Positions 37,876 through 47,905 of a DNA stretch of 64,000 nucleotides are shown here, one piece after another. The DNA is from an uncultured Cellvibrio sp. Its GTDB lineage: Bacteria > Pseudomonadota > Gammaproteobacteria > Pseudomonadales > Cellvibrionaceae. Both the position numbers and the translations under genes were made by a program. A model generated the notes under the pieces. The model was not told where the DNA came from. It searched no databases and saw only the letters and a list, made by a program, of their open reading frames with translations. The stretch covers positions 32,778 to 96,777 of the forward strand of contig CAMLKG010000017.1 in assembly GCA_946480695.1 (NCBI GenBank), given 5' to 3'. How positions within the stretch are numbered: the stretch's first letter is position 1; every line of letters starts with the position of its first letter.

Positions 37876-37891
37876 GTTGCATTAAAAAATT

Positions 37892-38374
37892 ATGCTTGTA
37901 TTAAAACCCGTAAAGACACCCTGTGTGGGTATTTGCTCCACCGGCATCGGCGATAGTGTTTGCCGCGGTTGCAAACGTTTTGCCCACGAGGTGATCGATT
38001 GGAATACCTATACCCACGAACAGAAATTGCTTATCGCCCATAGGTTGGAAACTTTCCTGGCGCAAATTGTCCAGAATATGATCCAGATTCGCGACGAAAA
38101 ATTGTTGCTAACCCAGATCAAGCATCAGCAAATCCTCTTCAAGCCGGAACAAAATCCCTATTGTTGGGTATTTGATTTATTGCGTGCCGGCGCTAGCCAG
38201 ATTCAGGATTTATCAAGCTACGGTTTGGCTTTGCAACCCGCCTGGAAGGACGTGTCACTGGGTACTATCCGCGACAATATCGATAAGGATTTTTACGCGC
38301 TCAGTTGCGCGCATTATGAACGTTACATATCACCTTGTTTTGTTTCAGCAGAAACCCTCGACCATCACAAATAA
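37892..38374 (+). CDS. DUF1289-domain protein with C-terminal extension
   Basis: 160 residues. The N-terminal 55 residues have the DUF1289 pattern TPCVGICSTGIGDSVCRGCKR followed by EVIDW, with four cysteines likely to bind metal or an Fe-S cluster. The remaining 100 residues are helical and unrecognised. It ends 17 bases before miaE, so the two are probably cotranscribed. No strong ribosome-binding site at the ATG. Function unknown. Confidence 0.78.
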   Translation: MLVLKPVKTPCVGICSTGIGDSVCRGCKRFAHEVIDWNTYTHEQKLLIAHRLETFLAQIVQNMIQIRDEKLLLTQIKHQQILFKPEQNPYCWVFDLLRAGASQIQDLSSYGLALQPAWKDVSLGTIRDNIDKDFYALSCAHYERYISPCFVSAETLDHHK

Positions 38375-38391
38375 ATATCCTTCGATTGACT

Positions 38392-38997
38392 ATGAATGCA
38401 CTCGCTCGAATCAACGAATTCCTCCATTGTGAAACTCCCGACGCATGGATAAAAAATGCGTTGGATAACCAGGCTTTGTTACTGCTTGATCACGCAAACT
38501 GTGAAAAGAAAGCGGCATCGACGGCATTGACCCTGATGTTCCGCTACGTTGGGGATTTCGACATGATGCAAAAAATGTCGCGGCTCGCACGCGAGGAGTT
38601 GCGCCATTACGAACAAGTCATGGACATCATGCAAGCGCGCGGCGTTTCCTACGATCAAATAACACCCGGTCGTTATGCGGGGGAATTGCGCAAGTTGGTG
38701 CGTACACATGAACCGGGTCGCTATATCGATACCTTGATTGTCGGCGCTATTATTGAGGCCCGTTCGTGTGAGCGTTTCGCCAAACTCGCCCCGCACCTGG
38801 ATGAAGAACTGCAAAAATTTTATCTCTCATTGTTAAAATCTGAAGCCCGGCACTACGAAGATTATTTAGCGCTCGCCCAACGTGCGGCCAACGGCGAGGA
38901 TATTTCCGCAAGGGTACAAGAGTTCCTTGCCCTGGAAAAAACCCTGATCGAAGGCGGGGATGCCGAGTTTCGTTTCCATTCCGGGGTTGTCGCGTAA
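38392..38997 (+). CDS. miaE: tRNA-(ms2io6A37) hydroxylase MiaE
   Basis: 201 residues from the ATG at 38392 (the longer frame starting at 38335 overlaps the upstream gene). A diiron monooxygenase that hydroxylates the isopentenyl group at A37 of tRNAs. Metal-ligand motifs are visible: ANCEKKAASTAL, LAREELRHYEQV, GAIIEARSCERF and KSEARHYEDY (E-x-x-H pairs). Length and motifs are typical. Confidence 0.94.
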   Translation: MNALARINEFLHCETPDAWIKNALDNQALLLLDHANCEKKAASTALTLMFRYVGDFDMMQKMSRLAREELRHYEQVMDIMQARGVSYDQITPGRYAGELRKLVRTHEPGRYIDTLIVGAIIEARSCERFAKLAPHLDEELQKFYLSLLKSEARHYEDYLALAQRAANGEDISARVQEFLALEKTLIEGGDAEFRFHSGVVA

Positions 38998-39160
38998 AAG
39001 TTAAACGCTATGCAAGGGTTGCCTGCGTTGTTTATTGCTGTCAGCTCGCCATCATTCCCCGCCTCGGTAAACCTCCGTTATAAAATGTAAACGCTGTATA
39101 CCAGTGTCTTAGGTGCACATAGACTATAAGTCTGTGTGCATAATAAATCTGGAGATACAC

Positions 39161-41635
39161 ATGTCCTATCAACTCGGCCAATGGCGGGTTTTACTCGCTG
39201 TTTTTTCCTTTGCTTTTACCTTGCCGGCGCTGGCAAAAGACGATTTAACCCTGAACGATAAAGATTATTTTGAAAAGCCCGGCTTGAATGTACTGGTGTT
39301 TAGCAATTGGTATGACGGGCTGTTTAGTGATTCCAAAACCAGCGGTGTGGAGTTGATTCACCACGGTGAACGAACAGTGACCAATGGGGATGTGCGTTTG
39401 AATGCGACGCCCGAACAATGGGATTTAACCCCCATGTTCAAGGAGCGTAAAGTGAACCACGCTGAAAATTCGATAGAAGCTTTCCTTCATTATCCTGATC
39501 ACCAATTTGATTTCTCGATCAAAGTGACCAAAAGCGAAGCCGGTGTCCGTTTGACGGTTAACCTACCCAAACCGCTGCCGGCCGCGCTGGAAGGCAAGGC
39601 GGGTTTTAATTTGGAGTTTTTGCCCGCCGCGTATTTTCACAAATCGTTTGTGATGGATACACAAGCCGGCAATTTTCCGGTTTACCCGACAGGCCTAAAA
39701 GAAATTAACGGCAAGGCTAACCCGGCTGCACTGGCGCAAGGCCAGAACCTGGTGTTGGCACCGGAAGATGTGCAACGCCGCATCAGCATCCATTCAACAG
39801 GTGTGCCGCTGGAACTTTACGACGGGCGGGGCAAGGCGCAAAACGGTTGGTTTGTGGTGCGTAGCAAAATCCCGGCTAATAAAACCGGTGCGGTGATCGA
39901 ATGGAAGATTGATGCATCAACGGTAAAGAACTGGATTCGCGAACCCATGATTGCCCACTCACAAGTAGGGTATCACCCGGTACAGAAAAAAGTTGCGGTA
40001 ATTGAATTGGATGCGCGTGATAAAAAAATCACCAAAGCCAGTTTGGTAAAAATTAATTCCGATGGCACGCGCAAAACCGTGTTGAGCGAAAAACCAAAAA
40101 GCTGGGGGAAATATTTGCGTTATGAATATCGCCAGTTTGATTTCACCCAGGTGCAAGAACCCGGTTTGTATTTAATTACTTACGGCAACCAGGAAACCCA
40201 CAGTTTCCGCATTGATAAATCGGTTTACCAAAACGCGTGGCACCCAACGCTGGATATGTATTTGCCCGTGCAAATGGATCACATGACTATCAATGAAGCC
40301 TATCGCGTGTGGCACGGTGCTTCGCACCTGGACGATGCGCTGCAAGCACCGGTAAACCATGAGCATTTCGATTTATATGCGCAGGGGCCAACAACGGATA
40401 CGCCGTACAAACCCGGTGAACATATTCCCGGTTTAAATATTGGCGGTTGGTACGATGCGGGGGATTATGATATCCGCACCCAAACCCAATACGATGTCGT
40501 TAATACACTGGTCACTGTGTGGGAAACATTCGGATTAAAGCGCGATACCACCAGTGTGGACTACGCGAAAAAATTTGTGGATTTACACACAGCGGATGGC
40601 AAGCCTGATGTGTTGCAACAAATTGAACACGGAACCCTGGCGCTGATCGCGCAACATCGCGCGGTGGGGCATGCAATACCGGGGATCGTTGAGGCTCATA
40701 TCGATCAATACACCCACCTGGGTGACGGTATTACCAAAACCGATAATTTAATTTATGACGCAAAAAAATCCGCATCGCAAAGTGATGGGTTCAAAAGCGG
40801 AAAATTTGATGATCGTTGGGCGTTCACCAGCAAATCATCATCATTGAATTATGGTTCCGCGGCGGCGTTAGCGGCAGCAAGCCGTGTATTGAAAGGGTTT
40901 AATGATGCCCTGGCGCAAGAGTGCATCGACACAGCGAAAAAAGTCTGGGCGGAAGAACAGGCCAAGCCGCAGCCGGATTCATTTAAATATGGCAATACCA
41001 CCGGCGGTAAATTGGAACATGAGCAATTAAAAGCGGCGACGGAATTATTGATGACCACGGGCGACATAAAATATGCACAAACCATCGAGAAATTGTTGGG
41101 ACAGGTTGACTTTGCTGCAAACGCCTCCTGGTTTATTCGCGCCGTGCCACACATGAACACCGCGTTCAAACAGCAATTGAAAACCAAAGCCCAGGCATAT
41201 CAAAAAGAATTGGCAACCATTGAGGCCAAAAATCCCTTTGGTGTTCCGATTACAGAGGGTGGATGGGCCGGCAGCGGTTGGGTGATCCGCCACGCCACCA
41301 ATAATTATTACATCTATAAACTGTTTCCGGATTTGGTCAGTCGCGAAAGTGTGTTGCAGGGGTTGAATTTTCTCTATGGGACCCATCCGGCCCATAATTT
41401 GTCGCTGGTATCCAATGTGGGTACCCGCTCCAAGGAAGTTGCCTATGGAATGAACCGCGCGGATTTCTCATTTATTTCGGGCGGCATTGTTCCGGGCATC
41501 CTGGTATTGAAACCGGATTATCCGGAAAACCATGAAGATTGGCCGTTTTTCTGGGGAGAGAACGAATATGTGGTGAACCTGGCCGCAAGTTATATCTTCC
41601 TGGTAAACGCAGCCGAAGATATCTTGAAAAATTAA
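39161..41635 (+). CDS. Secreted glycoside hydrolase family 9 protein (endoglucanase-like)
   Basis: 824 residues from the ATG at 39161, with GGAG 6 bases upstream. Signal peptide MSYQLGQWRVLLAVFSFAF... ending LPALAK. Residues about 25-265 form an N-terminal beta-rich domain; an Ig-like cellulase N-terminal domain follows (about 268-360, MIAHSQVGYHP, EPGLYLI). The GH9 catalytic domain (about 380-824) has GGWYDAGDYD (Asp432/Asp435) and the terminal GENEYVVNLAASYIF with acid Glu802. No carbohydrate-binding module is seen. Substrate may be cellulose, a mixed beta-glucan or another beta-linked glycan; GH9 also includes exo-acting enzymes. Ends at a strong terminator. Confidence 0.9.
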   Translation: MSYQLGQWRVLLAVFSFAFTLPALAKDDLTLNDKDYFEKPGLNVLVFSNWYDGLFSDSKTSGVELIHHGERTVTNGDVRLNATPEQWDLTPMFKERKVNHAENSIEAFLHYPDHQFDFSIKVTKSEAGVRLTVNLPKPLPAALEGKAGFNLEFLPAAYFHKSFVMDTQAGNFPVYPTGLKEINGKANPAALAQGQNLVLAPEDVQRRISIHSTGVPLELYDGRGKAQNGWFVVRSKIPANKTGAVIEWKIDASTVKNWIREPMIAHSQVGYHPVQKKVAVIELDARDKKITKASLVKINSDGTRKTVLSEKPKSWGKYLRYEYRQFDFTQVQEPGLYLITYGNQETHSFRIDKSVYQNAWHPTLDMYLPVQMDHMTINEAYRVWHGASHLDDALQAPVNHEHFDLYAQGPTTDTPYKPGEHIPGLNIGGWYDAGDYDIRTQTQYDVVNTLVTVWETFGLKRDTTSVDYAKKFVDLHTADGKPDVLQQIEHGTLALIAQHRAVGHAIPGIVEAHIDQYTHLGDGITKTDNLIYDAKKSASQSDGFKSGKFDDRWAFTSKSSSLNYGSAAALAAASRVLKGFNDALAQECIDTAKKVWAEEQAKPQPDSFKYGNTTGGKLEHEQLKAATELLMTTGDIKYAQTIEKLLGQVDFAANASWFIRAVPHMNTAFKQQLKTKAQAYQKELATIEAKNPFGVPITEGGWAGSGWVIRHATNNYYIYKLFPDLVSRESVLQGLNFLYGTHPAHNLSLVSNVGTRSKEVAYGMNRADFSFISGGIVPGILVLKPDYPENHEDWPFFWGENEYVVNLAASYIFLVNAAEDILKN

Positions 41636-41651
41636 CAGCTAATGTTCCCGC

Positions 41652-41676
41652 AACCCGGCTTTTGGCCGGGTTTTTT
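41652..41676 (+). terminator. Rho-independent terminator after the GH9 gene
   Basis: AACCCGGC and GCCGGGTT form an 8-bp stem, loop TTTTG, followed by TTTT. Confidence 0.92.
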
Positions 41677-41837
41677 ATTTGTACCTGATAAGGATGGTTT
41701 TGGTTGCAGTTTCAGGACGGTGACAAAAGTCGCTGGTGCTGTGAATCTATATCTGGTTTCATAGTGTCATAAGAACAGCTTGAATAAATACTGTAATGGT
41801 TTGTCGAATTTCGTTTTTCGGAATCAAGGAGTTAGCT

Positions 41838-42242
41838 ATGTCATCTTTCGATGAAAAACCCCCATTGGAAGCCCCTGCGCCTCAATCACCGGCCAAAACA
41901 CCCGCACCCTCCAAAGTTTCTTCATCCAGTTGGGCGCTGGGTTTGGCGGTCGCGGTCATAGGCGGATTGCTATTAGCGAAGAACCTCGGCGTAGATTTAT
42001 TTTTCCTGGATTTTCATAACTGGTGGGCATTTTTTATTTTGCTGGCGGCTATCGGACCTTTGCAACTGGCTTACCGTTGCTATCAGCGCGAGGGTGTCGG
42101 GGCAGCGATGTTAAACGCATTGGTGACAGCGGGCTCCATTATTTTTATTGCGCTCATCTTTTTGCTCGACTTATCTTTCGGTACCTGGTGGCCCGCATTT
42201 ATTATTATCGGCGGCTTCTACATGATGACCAGTCGTAATTGA
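41838..42242 (+). CDS. Small integral membrane protein (LiaI/LiaF-like transmembrane region)
   Basis: 134 residues from the ATG at 41838, which has AAGGAG 6 bases upstream. The first 35 residues are Pro/Ala/Ser rich; then come four hydrophobic helices (WALGLAVAVIGGLLLAKNLG, NWWAFFILLAAIGPLQLAY, ALVTAGSIIFIALIFLLDL, TWWPAFIIIGGFYMM). The G-x-x-x-L-x-x-N-L and W-W-x-x-x-I pattern resembles the LiaI-LiaF transmembrane region seen in envelope-stress proteins. Function unknown. Confidence 0.7.
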   Translation: MSSFDEKPPLEAPAPQSPAKTPAPSKVSSSSWALGLAVAVIGGLLLAKNLGVDLFFLDFHNWWAFFILLAAIGPLQLAYRCYQREGVGAAMLNALVTAGSIIFIALIFLLDLSFGTWWPAFIIIGGFYMMTSRN

Positions 42243-42272
42243 TTGATACCCGTTAACCTGCTACGGATTAAA

Positions 42273-43001
42273 TTATTCAAGCGGCCAGCTTATTAATTCA
42301 CAGCCCGTTTGATCGGCCTTTAGGCACCATCCGTGCGAATGCCAGTCACCGAGGACTATTCGCTCCGCTGGTCGGCCATGGACAACAATCGGGTGGCGGG
42401 CAGGGCGGTGAGTATGGCCATGAATCAGCCTTGTCACATTGGCTTGTTCCATTTGCGCAACAACTTCGGAAGGCGTGACATCCATAATATCTTCCGCTTT
42501 CAAGCTGTTCATGCTCTGGCTCTTTTCCCGTAATTGCGCAGCCAGTGCGCGCCGCGCCGCTAATGGCTGTGCGAGTATTTGCTGTTGCCATTGGGCGCTG
42601 CGCACCATTTTGCGGAATTGTTGATAATCCTTATCCGCCGTACACAGCGTGTCGCCGTGAAGTAACAAAGTCGGCGTACCGTATAAATCGATTACGCAGC
42701 TTTCCGGCAGCAGGACCATGCCGGCTTTTTGTGCATAAATATCGCCCAGCAGGAAGTCGCGATTGCCATGTTGAAAATAGATTGCCGTGCCTTTTTGTCG
42801 CAGTTTTGACAGTTCATGGGCGACATTTTGCGGTAATTCGGCATCGTCATCGTCACCCACCCACGCATCAAAAAAATCACCCAGTATATAAAGGGATTCG
42901 GCTTGGGCTGCGTGTGTGTGAAGGAAATGAAAAAACGCCCGCGTAACAAGCGGGCGTGATTCGTGTAAATGCAAATCAGAAATAAATAGGGCCGACATCA
43001 T
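42273..43001 (-). CDS. lpxH: UDP-2,3-diacylglucosamine diphosphatase LpxH
   Basis: 242 residues; a calcineurin-like metallophosphoesterase that makes lipid X in lipid A synthesis. Motifs: FISDLHLH, LGDFFDAWVGDD, HGNRDFLLG, LLHGDTLC and HGHTHRP. The start codon shares one base with the ppiB stop (TAATG), so the two genes are translationally coupled, the common ppiB-lpxH pair of pseudomonads. Confidence 0.96.
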   Translation of the reverse strand: MMSALFISDLHLHESRPLVTRAFFHFLHTHAAQAESLYILGDFFDAWVGDDDDAELPQNVAHELSKLRQKGTAIYFQHGNRDFLLGDIYAQKAGMVLLPESCVIDLYGTPTLLLHGDTLCTADKDYQQFRKMVRSAQWQQQILAQPLAARRALAAQLREKSQSMNSLKAEDIMDVTPSEVVAQMEQANVTRLIHGHTHRPARHPIVVHGRPAERIVLGDWHSHGWCLKADQTGCELISWPLE

Positions 43002-43492
43002 TAAGCAATAGTGGCGGATTGGATAATGACCGCTTCTTTGGGGACGTCCTGGTGGAAACCTTTAGTGCCGGTTTTTACGCCTTTGATTTTATTCACCACA
43101 TCCATGCCTGCGGTCACTTTACCAAATACGCAGTAACCCCAACCGGAGGAGTTCTTGCCGGTGTGGTTCAGGAATGCGTTATCTTTTACATTTATAAAAA
43201 ATTGGGCGGTAGCGCTATGCGGATCATTGGTTCGCGCCATGGCTAAAGTACCGGTCAGGTTTGGCAGGCCATTGTCCGCTTCGTTTTCGATAGGGTCGCG
43301 GGTTTTTTTCTGTTCAAAATCTTCGGTAAAACCGCCGCCCTGAATCATAAAACCATCAATTACGCGATGAAAAATAGTACCGTTGTAAAAACCTTCTTCA
43401 ACATATTGTTTAAAGTTGGCCGCCGTCTTTGGCGCTTTTTCGAAATCCAGTTCGATTGTGATGTCGCCATAGTTGGTGTGCAAAGTGATCAT
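43001..43492 (-). CDS. ppiB: Peptidyl-prolyl cis-trans isomerase, cyclophilin B type
   Basis: 163 residues without a signal peptide, so cytoplasmic. Cyclophilin motifs: [35 protein letters not shown] and [15 protein letters not shown]. Overlaps lpxH by one base and is its upstream partner. Standard length. Confidence 0.96.
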   Translation of the reverse strand: MITLHTNYGDITIELDFEKAPKTAANFKQYVEEGFYNGTIFHRVIDGFMIQGGGFTEDFEQKKTRDPIENEADNGLPNLTGTLAMARTNDPHSATAQFFINVKDNAFLNHTGKNSSGWGYCVFGKVTAGMDVVNKIKGVKTGTKGFHQDVPKEAVIIQSATIA

Positions 43493-43558
43493 GATAAGTC
43501 TCCCTTAAGGGTAACGCGGTGTGAATAAAACGAGTGAGCGGTCAAAAAGCCGGTATGA

Positions 43559-44251
<693 letters not shown>

Positions 44252-44255
44252 GCTA

Positions 44256-44278
44256 TGCAGCCTCGGTGCGAGGCTGCA
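44256..44278. terminator. Perfect hairpin between convergent tmk and the TraF-like gene
   Basis: TGCAGCCTCG and CGAGGCTGCA form a 10-bp stem with a 3-base loop. No T run on either strand, so it may act weakly in both directions. Confidence 0.45.
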
Positions 44279-44287
44279 CTGGAAAAC

Positions 44288-45439
44288 CTAAAGCCTTAAA
44301 CCGATTTGTATTGCGCCACCTACTGCTTCATCTGAACCGGTAAATCCGGCGATATCGATATTGACCACATCAAAGGGCGAGATTCCCAGGCCAATTGAAT
44401 AGGCATCGGGCAGGGTGTCTTCCAGGTCGCGCTGGAGTCCTGCGCGCAGTTGCAACCAGCTCAGTGCGTTCAGTTCCACCCCGGCACGGAACACCTGGCT
44501 GTCACCCCCCAGACCGAAGGTGTTGTAAGCACCCAGGTCAATGGCGGCTTCGGCCCTGAACCTATCCCCTACATAGCCAATAGCGCCGGTTGTGCGGGTA
44601 TCGAGTTTATAAGTTTCATCGCTGATGGTTTTGAATGAATCACTTTTGACGTTCTGGATTGTCAAGCCATAGCGCAATTTCCCGGTTTGGTAGGTCACAC
44701 CGGCATCCAGGTTGCTTGCGCTACTTTCCACGGTGTAATTGTCAGCGTCCAGGTCATCTTCGTCGTAATCCGCCACGGTTGCCGTATACACAATGGTTTC
44801 GACTTTCACGCGTTTGGGTGTTACACCGACCAGCAATTGCCGGCCATTCGCCAAGGCAAACCCTTTGGCCAGCGCTACTCCGGTTTCACGCAGGATAACC
44901 CCGCGGCCATATACGGAGGATTGCAGGTCTTCCGGTTCAAAGGGCTCATTAACGCTGTTATCAATCAGGTCGTAATCATCCTCATCAATATCTGCGAGTA
45001 CTCCAACCGTGCCGGTTGCCTTGACGACCAGGGCCGCGGAAACAAATGGATTGGGAACCGCGACAACCACGCTGGCTCCCACCGTCCCATCCACAGTTTT
45101 TTCGTCGACGTTTTCCATTAATTCCTTCAGCCTGTCGGCATCGCTTTCGTTGAGGTCAGTTGCATTTTGCAAGTAATCGGTAAAATCGACCAAGTCCTCA
45201 AGGCCATCAATCAGGTCATCCTGATCGCTACCCAGTCCGCCGCCGTTCAACACCAGGGCAAATTTGTCTTTGTCTTTATAATTTGCGGCCAGGCTCGGGT
45301 TAAATAACAGTCCATCACTGTATCCACCGGTGGCATAACCCGCACCGGCCATACCGCTGATCCTCCCGTTATAAAGTTCCGTTGCGAACGTTTGGGTGCT
45401 AGCAGCGATAAGGGCGAGACATAATAAGGTTTTGTTCAT
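44288..45439 (-). CDS. Outer-membrane beta-barrel protein, conjugal transfer TraF (TraF_2)-like
   Basis: 383 residues from the ATG at 45439, preceded by GGAGG at 5 bases. Signal peptide MNKTLLCLALIAASTQTFA. The mature protein starts with R-I-S-G-M-A-G-A-G-Y-A-T-G and F-N-P-S-L-A-A, typical of FadL/TraF_2-type barrels, and ends in alternating aromatic/hydrophobic strands with a final Leu (QIGLRL). A very acidic segment (about 55-110) lies near the N terminus. Despite the family name it has no conjugation context here. Function unknown. Confidence 0.75.
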   Translation of the reverse strand: MNKTLLCLALIAASTQTFATELYNGRISGMAGAGYATGGYSDGLLFNPSLAANYKDKDKFALVLNGGGLGSDQDDLIDGLEDLVDFTDYLQNATDLNESDADRLKELMENVDEKTVDGTVGASVVVAVPNPFVSAALVVKATGTVGVLADIDEDDYDLIDNSVNEPFEPEDLQSSVYGRGVILRETGVALAKGFALANGRQLLVGVTPKRVKVETIVYTATVADYDEDDLDADNYTVESSASNLDAGVTYQTGKLRYGLTIQNVKSDSFKTISDETYKLDTRTTGAIGYVGDRFRAEAAIDLGAYNTFGLGGDSQVFRAGVELNALSWLQLRAGLQRDLEDTLPDAYSIGLGISPFDVVNIDIAGFTGSDEAVGGAIQIGLRL

Positions 45440-45594
45440 TGGGGCCTCCGGTGATCGATTCTTATAACAAAAATATGCGCTATTAGGCATTAATAGTGTG
45501 ACGTTATTAGCATAGGCAATAAACTGGCGAGGCTATAGATACTTTTCTAATCGAATTGGAAAAACTTGTTATAAATCCTTATAAGGGGAAGTGA

Positions 45595-46233
45595 TTAGAA
45601 ATCAACGGGGGATTCAATGTGGATGTGTTGTCCGGAAACAGGGTGATCGAACCATAACTGTTGGGCATGAAGAAGTAATCGCGATGCCTTAAGGCGTACC
45701 TGTTCCGGGGCGTAGAGTCCATCCCCGAGCATAGGATGGCCAAGGCTGAGCATATGCACACGCAACTGGTGGGTGCGTCCGCTTACCGGTTCCAGTAAAA
45801 CACGGGTGGTATTTTGGCCCTTATCGCGTTCAATAACCTGATAGCGTGTATGCGCGGATTTGCCATGTTCGAAACAGACTTTTTGCAAGGGGCGATTTGG
45901 CCAATCGCAAATCAACGGTAAGGTGATTTCACCCTCGTCCTGTTCAACCAAACCCTCCACCACGGCAAGGTAACGCTTGTGGATAGCGCGCGCTTCGAAC
46001 TTGTGGGTAAGGTTTTTAAGGGTGAGATAATTCAATGGGAACATCACAATGCCGGATGTACCCTGGTCTAATCGGTGCGCAACCCGCGCATTTGGATTAA
46101 ATTTCAGTACCCGATTGTAGAGGCAATCCTGTTTTTCCGGCCCCTTTCCCGGCACACACAGCAAGCCCGCCGGCTTATTTGCGATGAGTAGGTCGTTATC
46201 GAGGTACAAAATATCCAGGGGCAAATCGGTCAT
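45595..46233 (-). CDS. RluA-family rRNA/tRNA pseudouridine synthase
   Basis: 212 residues from the ATG at 46233; a longer frame to 46329 adds an unlikely basic leader and would abut holB. Catalytic Asp is in HRLDQGTSG; LDILYLDNDLLIANKPAGLL and the late GRTHQLRVHM and GHPMLGDGLYA are family landmarks. The short form without an S4 domain and the ordering resemble RluA (23S U746 and tRNA U32). The exact target is inferred, so no symbol is given. Divergent from holB. Confidence 0.88.
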   Translation of the reverse strand: MTDLPLDILYLDNDLLIANKPAGLLCVPGKGPEKQDCLYNRVLKFNPNARVAHRLDQGTSGIVMFPLNYLTLKNLTHKFEARAIHKRYLAVVEGLVEQDEGEITLPLICDWPNRPLQKVCFEHGKSAHTRYQVIERDKGQNTTRVLLEPVSGRTHQLRVHMLSLGHPMLGDGLYAPEQVRLKASRLLLHAQQLWFDHPVSGQHIHIESPVDF

Positions 46234-46328
46234 CGTCGAGCCTGAAGCGGAATTTAAGCGGGCGCGGATTATCGCAAATTTGCTAAGCTTGCCCAACTTT
46301 TGTTTGAGCGACTGCGGTTGATTATCCA

Positions 46329-47354
46329 ATGAGCGACTTTCCTATTCATCCTTACCCCTGGCAACTCAATGATTGGCAACAGCTTGTTCAGCAAATTGCT
46401 GCGCAAAAATTGCCCCATGCCATGATGATTGCCGGCCCGAAGGGAATTGGAAAACGCCATCTGGCCGATGCGTTGGGGCAGCTATTGCTGTGCATGTCGC
46501 CTATAGAAGGTACTGCTTGCGGTCGGTGTCGCGGATGCGGATTGAATAAATCCCAAACCCATCCGGATCTGTTATGGCTGGAACCAGAGGAAGAGGGTAA
46601 GGCCATCAAGGTAGACCAGGTCCGTGAACTTACGGAGTCGCTGGGTAAAACGGCGCAGCAGGGCGGGTATAAAGTAGTGGTTATCGAGCCGGCTGAATCC
46701 ATGAATGGCAATGCCGCCAATGCGCTGCTGAAATCCCTTGAGGAGCCTGCTGCTAATACCCTCCTGATCCTGGTGACCCACGCTCCCGGTTCAGTATTAC
46801 CGACGATTCGCAGCCGGTGCCAACTGCGCAAGTTGCCTATGCCTCGCAGTGAACAGGTCCTTCATTGGTTGTCGCCATTAATGGTAGGGAGCAATACCAC
46901 GCCAGATACCTTATTAATTGCCGCGCGTGGTGCGCCGCTCACCGCATTGAAGCTATTACAGGGCGATGTCCTTGAGCAGCGTGAGCAAACCCTGCAGCAA
47001 TTTGTGCGTTTAACCCTGGGGCAAGTATCAGCAATTGAAGTCGCCGCCAATTGGCAGGGAGGAGATGTGGTGGGCCTGGTGGAGTGGCTGTTAGGTTTAT
47101 TGCACAGCCTGGCGCGTTGGTGTGCCGGCGCCAGTGATGCGCAAATAGAAATGGCGCCCCCGGAATGGCGCGAGCGACTGGGTACTTTGAATCTAATGTT
47201 ATTGCATCGTTATATTGAGAAAGTCTTGTTATCCAAGCGTCAATTATTGAGTGGGGCGAATCCCAATAAGCAATTGTTATTAGAGGAATTATTGCTCGAC
47301 TGGGGCGCTTTGTTGCGCGCGAGCACGAATCGTGCGATGGCGTCTGGACACTAG
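46329..47354 (+). CDS. holB: DNA polymerase III delta' subunit
   Basis: 341 residues; part of the clamp loader. AAA+ fold with a modified Walker A (AGPKGIGKRHLA), a zinc module CGRCRGCGLN, and VDQVREL; ESMNGNAANALLKSLEEP and IRSRC follow. Length is typical. No strong SD is visible at the ATG. Starts a tandem run with pilZ and tatD. Confidence 0.94.
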   Translation: MSDFPIHPYPWQLNDWQQLVQQIAAQKLPHAMMIAGPKGIGKRHLADALGQLLLCMSPIEGTACGRCRGCGLNKSQTHPDLLWLEPEEEGKAIKVDQVRELTESLGKTAQQGGYKVVVIEPAESMNGNAANALLKSLEEPAANTLLILVTHAPGSVLPTIRSRCQLRKLPMPRSEQVLHWLSPLMVGSNTTPDTLLIAARGAPLTALKLLQGDVLEQREQTLQQFVRLTLGQVSAIEVAANWQGGDVVGLVEWLLGLLHSLARWCAGASDAQIEMAPPEWRERLGTLNLMLLHRYIEKVLLSKRQLLSGANPNKQLLLEELLLDWGALLRASTNRAMASGH

Positions 47355-47435
47355 TGAGCTAATCTATTAGTGTCTCGGCATTGTTTCATTCATTAGATTG
47401 ATGAGCAGCTCCAAAACACACAAGCAGGATTTGTT

Positions 47436-47786
47436 ATGCAACCGATAGGCGGTGCCCGTAACGGCATACTTTCCCTCACAATTAAAGACAAAGCTGTACT
47501 TTATGCGGCCTATATGCCGTTCGTAAAAAATGGCGGCATGTTTATTCCCACCAATAAAAACTACAAATTGGGTGATGAAGTTTTTATGTTGTTGAGCCTG
47601 ATGGACGAACCGGAAAAAATTCCTGTCGCGGGTAAGGTGGTGTGGGTGACTCCCAAAGGCGCCCAAGGTAACCGCGCGGCGGGAATCGGTGTGCAGTTTA
47701 GTGACCAGGATAATACCGCGATCAACAAAATCGAAACTTACCTGGCGGGTATGCTCAGTTCAGACAAGCCCACCCATACCATGTAG
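47436..47786 (+). CDS. pilZ: PilZ domain protein
   Basis: 116 residues. Type IV pilus PilZ-type protein: ILSLTIKDKAVLYAAYMPFVKNGGMFIP, then LGDEVFMLLSLMD, GKVVWVTP and GIGVQF. As in PilZ of Pseudomonas, the canonical c-di-GMP-binding R-x-x-x-R motif is not evident, so it may not bind c-di-GMP. Located between holB and tatD, as in Pseudomonas. AGGA precedes the ATG; a terminator follows. Confidence 0.93.
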   Translation: MQPIGGARNGILSLTIKDKAVLYAAYMPFVKNGGMFIPTNKNYKLGDEVFMLLSLMDEPEKIPVAGKVVWVTPKGAQGNRAAGIGVQFSDQDNTAINKIETYLAGMLSSDKPTHTM

Positions 47787-47849
47787 CTATAAGCTCCCCA
47801 TATCATGTAGCCAGGGCAACCTGTAAAATCCGCTCCACCCAGTTTCCCC

Positions 47850-47880
47850 AAGCCAGGCTACTCCTGGCTTTGTCGTTTTT
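47850..47880 (+). terminator. Rho-independent terminator after pilZ
   Basis: AAGCCAGG and CCTGGCTT form an 8-bp stem with a 5-base loop, followed by TGTCGTTTTT. It lies only 26 bases before the tatD start. Confidence 0.75.
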
Positions 47881-47905
47881 AAAATGAGCTTTTCGAGACT
47901 TATGT